Below, piece after piece: positions 6,645-6,770 of a stretch of DNA of 6,770 bases. Below the pieces are notes generated by a model that saw only the letters and a program-made list of their open reading frames with translations, did no database searches and had not been told where the DNA came from. This DNA comes from Octadecabacter sp. (GTDB lineage Bacteria > Pseudomonadota > Alphaproteobacteria > Rhodobacterales > Rhodobacteraceae). The stretch lies in NCBI GenBank assembly GCA_003533975.1, contig DQCL01000027.1, forward strand, positions 1,399 to 8,168, written 5' to 3'. Positions within the stretch are counted from its first letter, which is position 1. Every line of letters starts with the position of its first letter. The translations under genes were made by a program, and so were the position numbers.

Positions 6645-6770
6645 TCACTGCTGAAGAATGTCGCGGTGATAGCGATTGAGTAAGAATAAACCTGCGACAA
6701 GCAGGCCAAGCCCCAATGCGATCGGGTAGGCAATAGAGACGTATGTTGGCTGGTAATATGGGTAGTATCC
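6645..6770 (-). CDS. C-terminus of a membrane protein, probably an ABC-2 polysaccharide export permease
   Basis: The reverse strand is open from the window edge to a TGA at 6647-6645, giving the last 41 residues of a protein. It begins GYYPYYQPTYVSIAYP, continues with a hydrophobic helix (about residues 12-31, ALGLGLLVAGLFLL) and ends in a short basic tail NRYHRDILQQ. A Gly-Tyr-rich loop, one final membrane helix and a short cytoplasmic basic end match the C-termini of KpsM/Wzm-like ABC-2 permeases that export capsule or LPS polysaccharides, and this fits the locus. The fragment is too short to exclude another polytopic membrane protein such as a chain-length or flippase component. It precedes the glycosyltransferase gene by 116 bases in the same direction, likely in the same transcription unit or with its own promoter in between. 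Confidence 0.6.
   Translation of the reverse strand, partial: GYYPYYQPTYVSIAYPIALGLGLLVAGLFLLNRYHRDILQQ

Overview
The window looks like part of a surface-polysaccharide (capsule or exopolysaccharide) locus from a marine alphaproteobacterium, most likely a Rhodobacteraceae/Roseobacter-type organism. That placement is inferred from protein style, moderate GC content and TTAA-type intergenic motifs; there is no rRNA or other marker to prove it. No RNA genes, CRISPR arrays or intact mobile elements were seen.

Layout, left to right. (1) 1-1218, minus: a bifunctional mannose-1-phosphate guanylyltransferase / phosphomannose isomerase (ManC/AlgA type), cut by the window edge 406 residues in. (2) 1219-1395: a divergent promoter region with a three-copy TTGGCC/GGCCAA repeat and a perfect TTAA-N7-TTAA (CtrA-type) box. 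(3) 1396-2259, plus: a PAPS-dependent sulfotransferase. (4) 2256-2573: an unmarked scar holding the C-terminal remnant of an IS30-family transposase next to the orphaned tail of another minus-strand gene. (5) 2574-3311, minus: a second sulfotransferase from a different family. (6) 3316-6528, minus: a 1070-residue protein with an unrecognised N-terminal region followed by a GT2 and a GT4 glycosyltransferase domain. (7) 6529-6644: a short intergenic region with two GTTAAC palindromes. (8) 6645-6770, minus: the last 41 residues of a membrane protein, probably the ABC-2 permease of a capsule exporter.

How the genes may work together (inference): ManC supplies GDP-mannose. The double glycosyltransferase adds sugars to a cytoplasmic glycan or glycolipid. 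The two sulfotransferases move sulfate from PAPS onto that glycan, or onto another acceptor. The ABC-2 permease exports the product. The most interesting possibility is a sulfated cell-surface polysaccharide built by an unusual double-domain glycosyltransferase that is tightly coupled (4-nt gap) to its own sulfotransferase.
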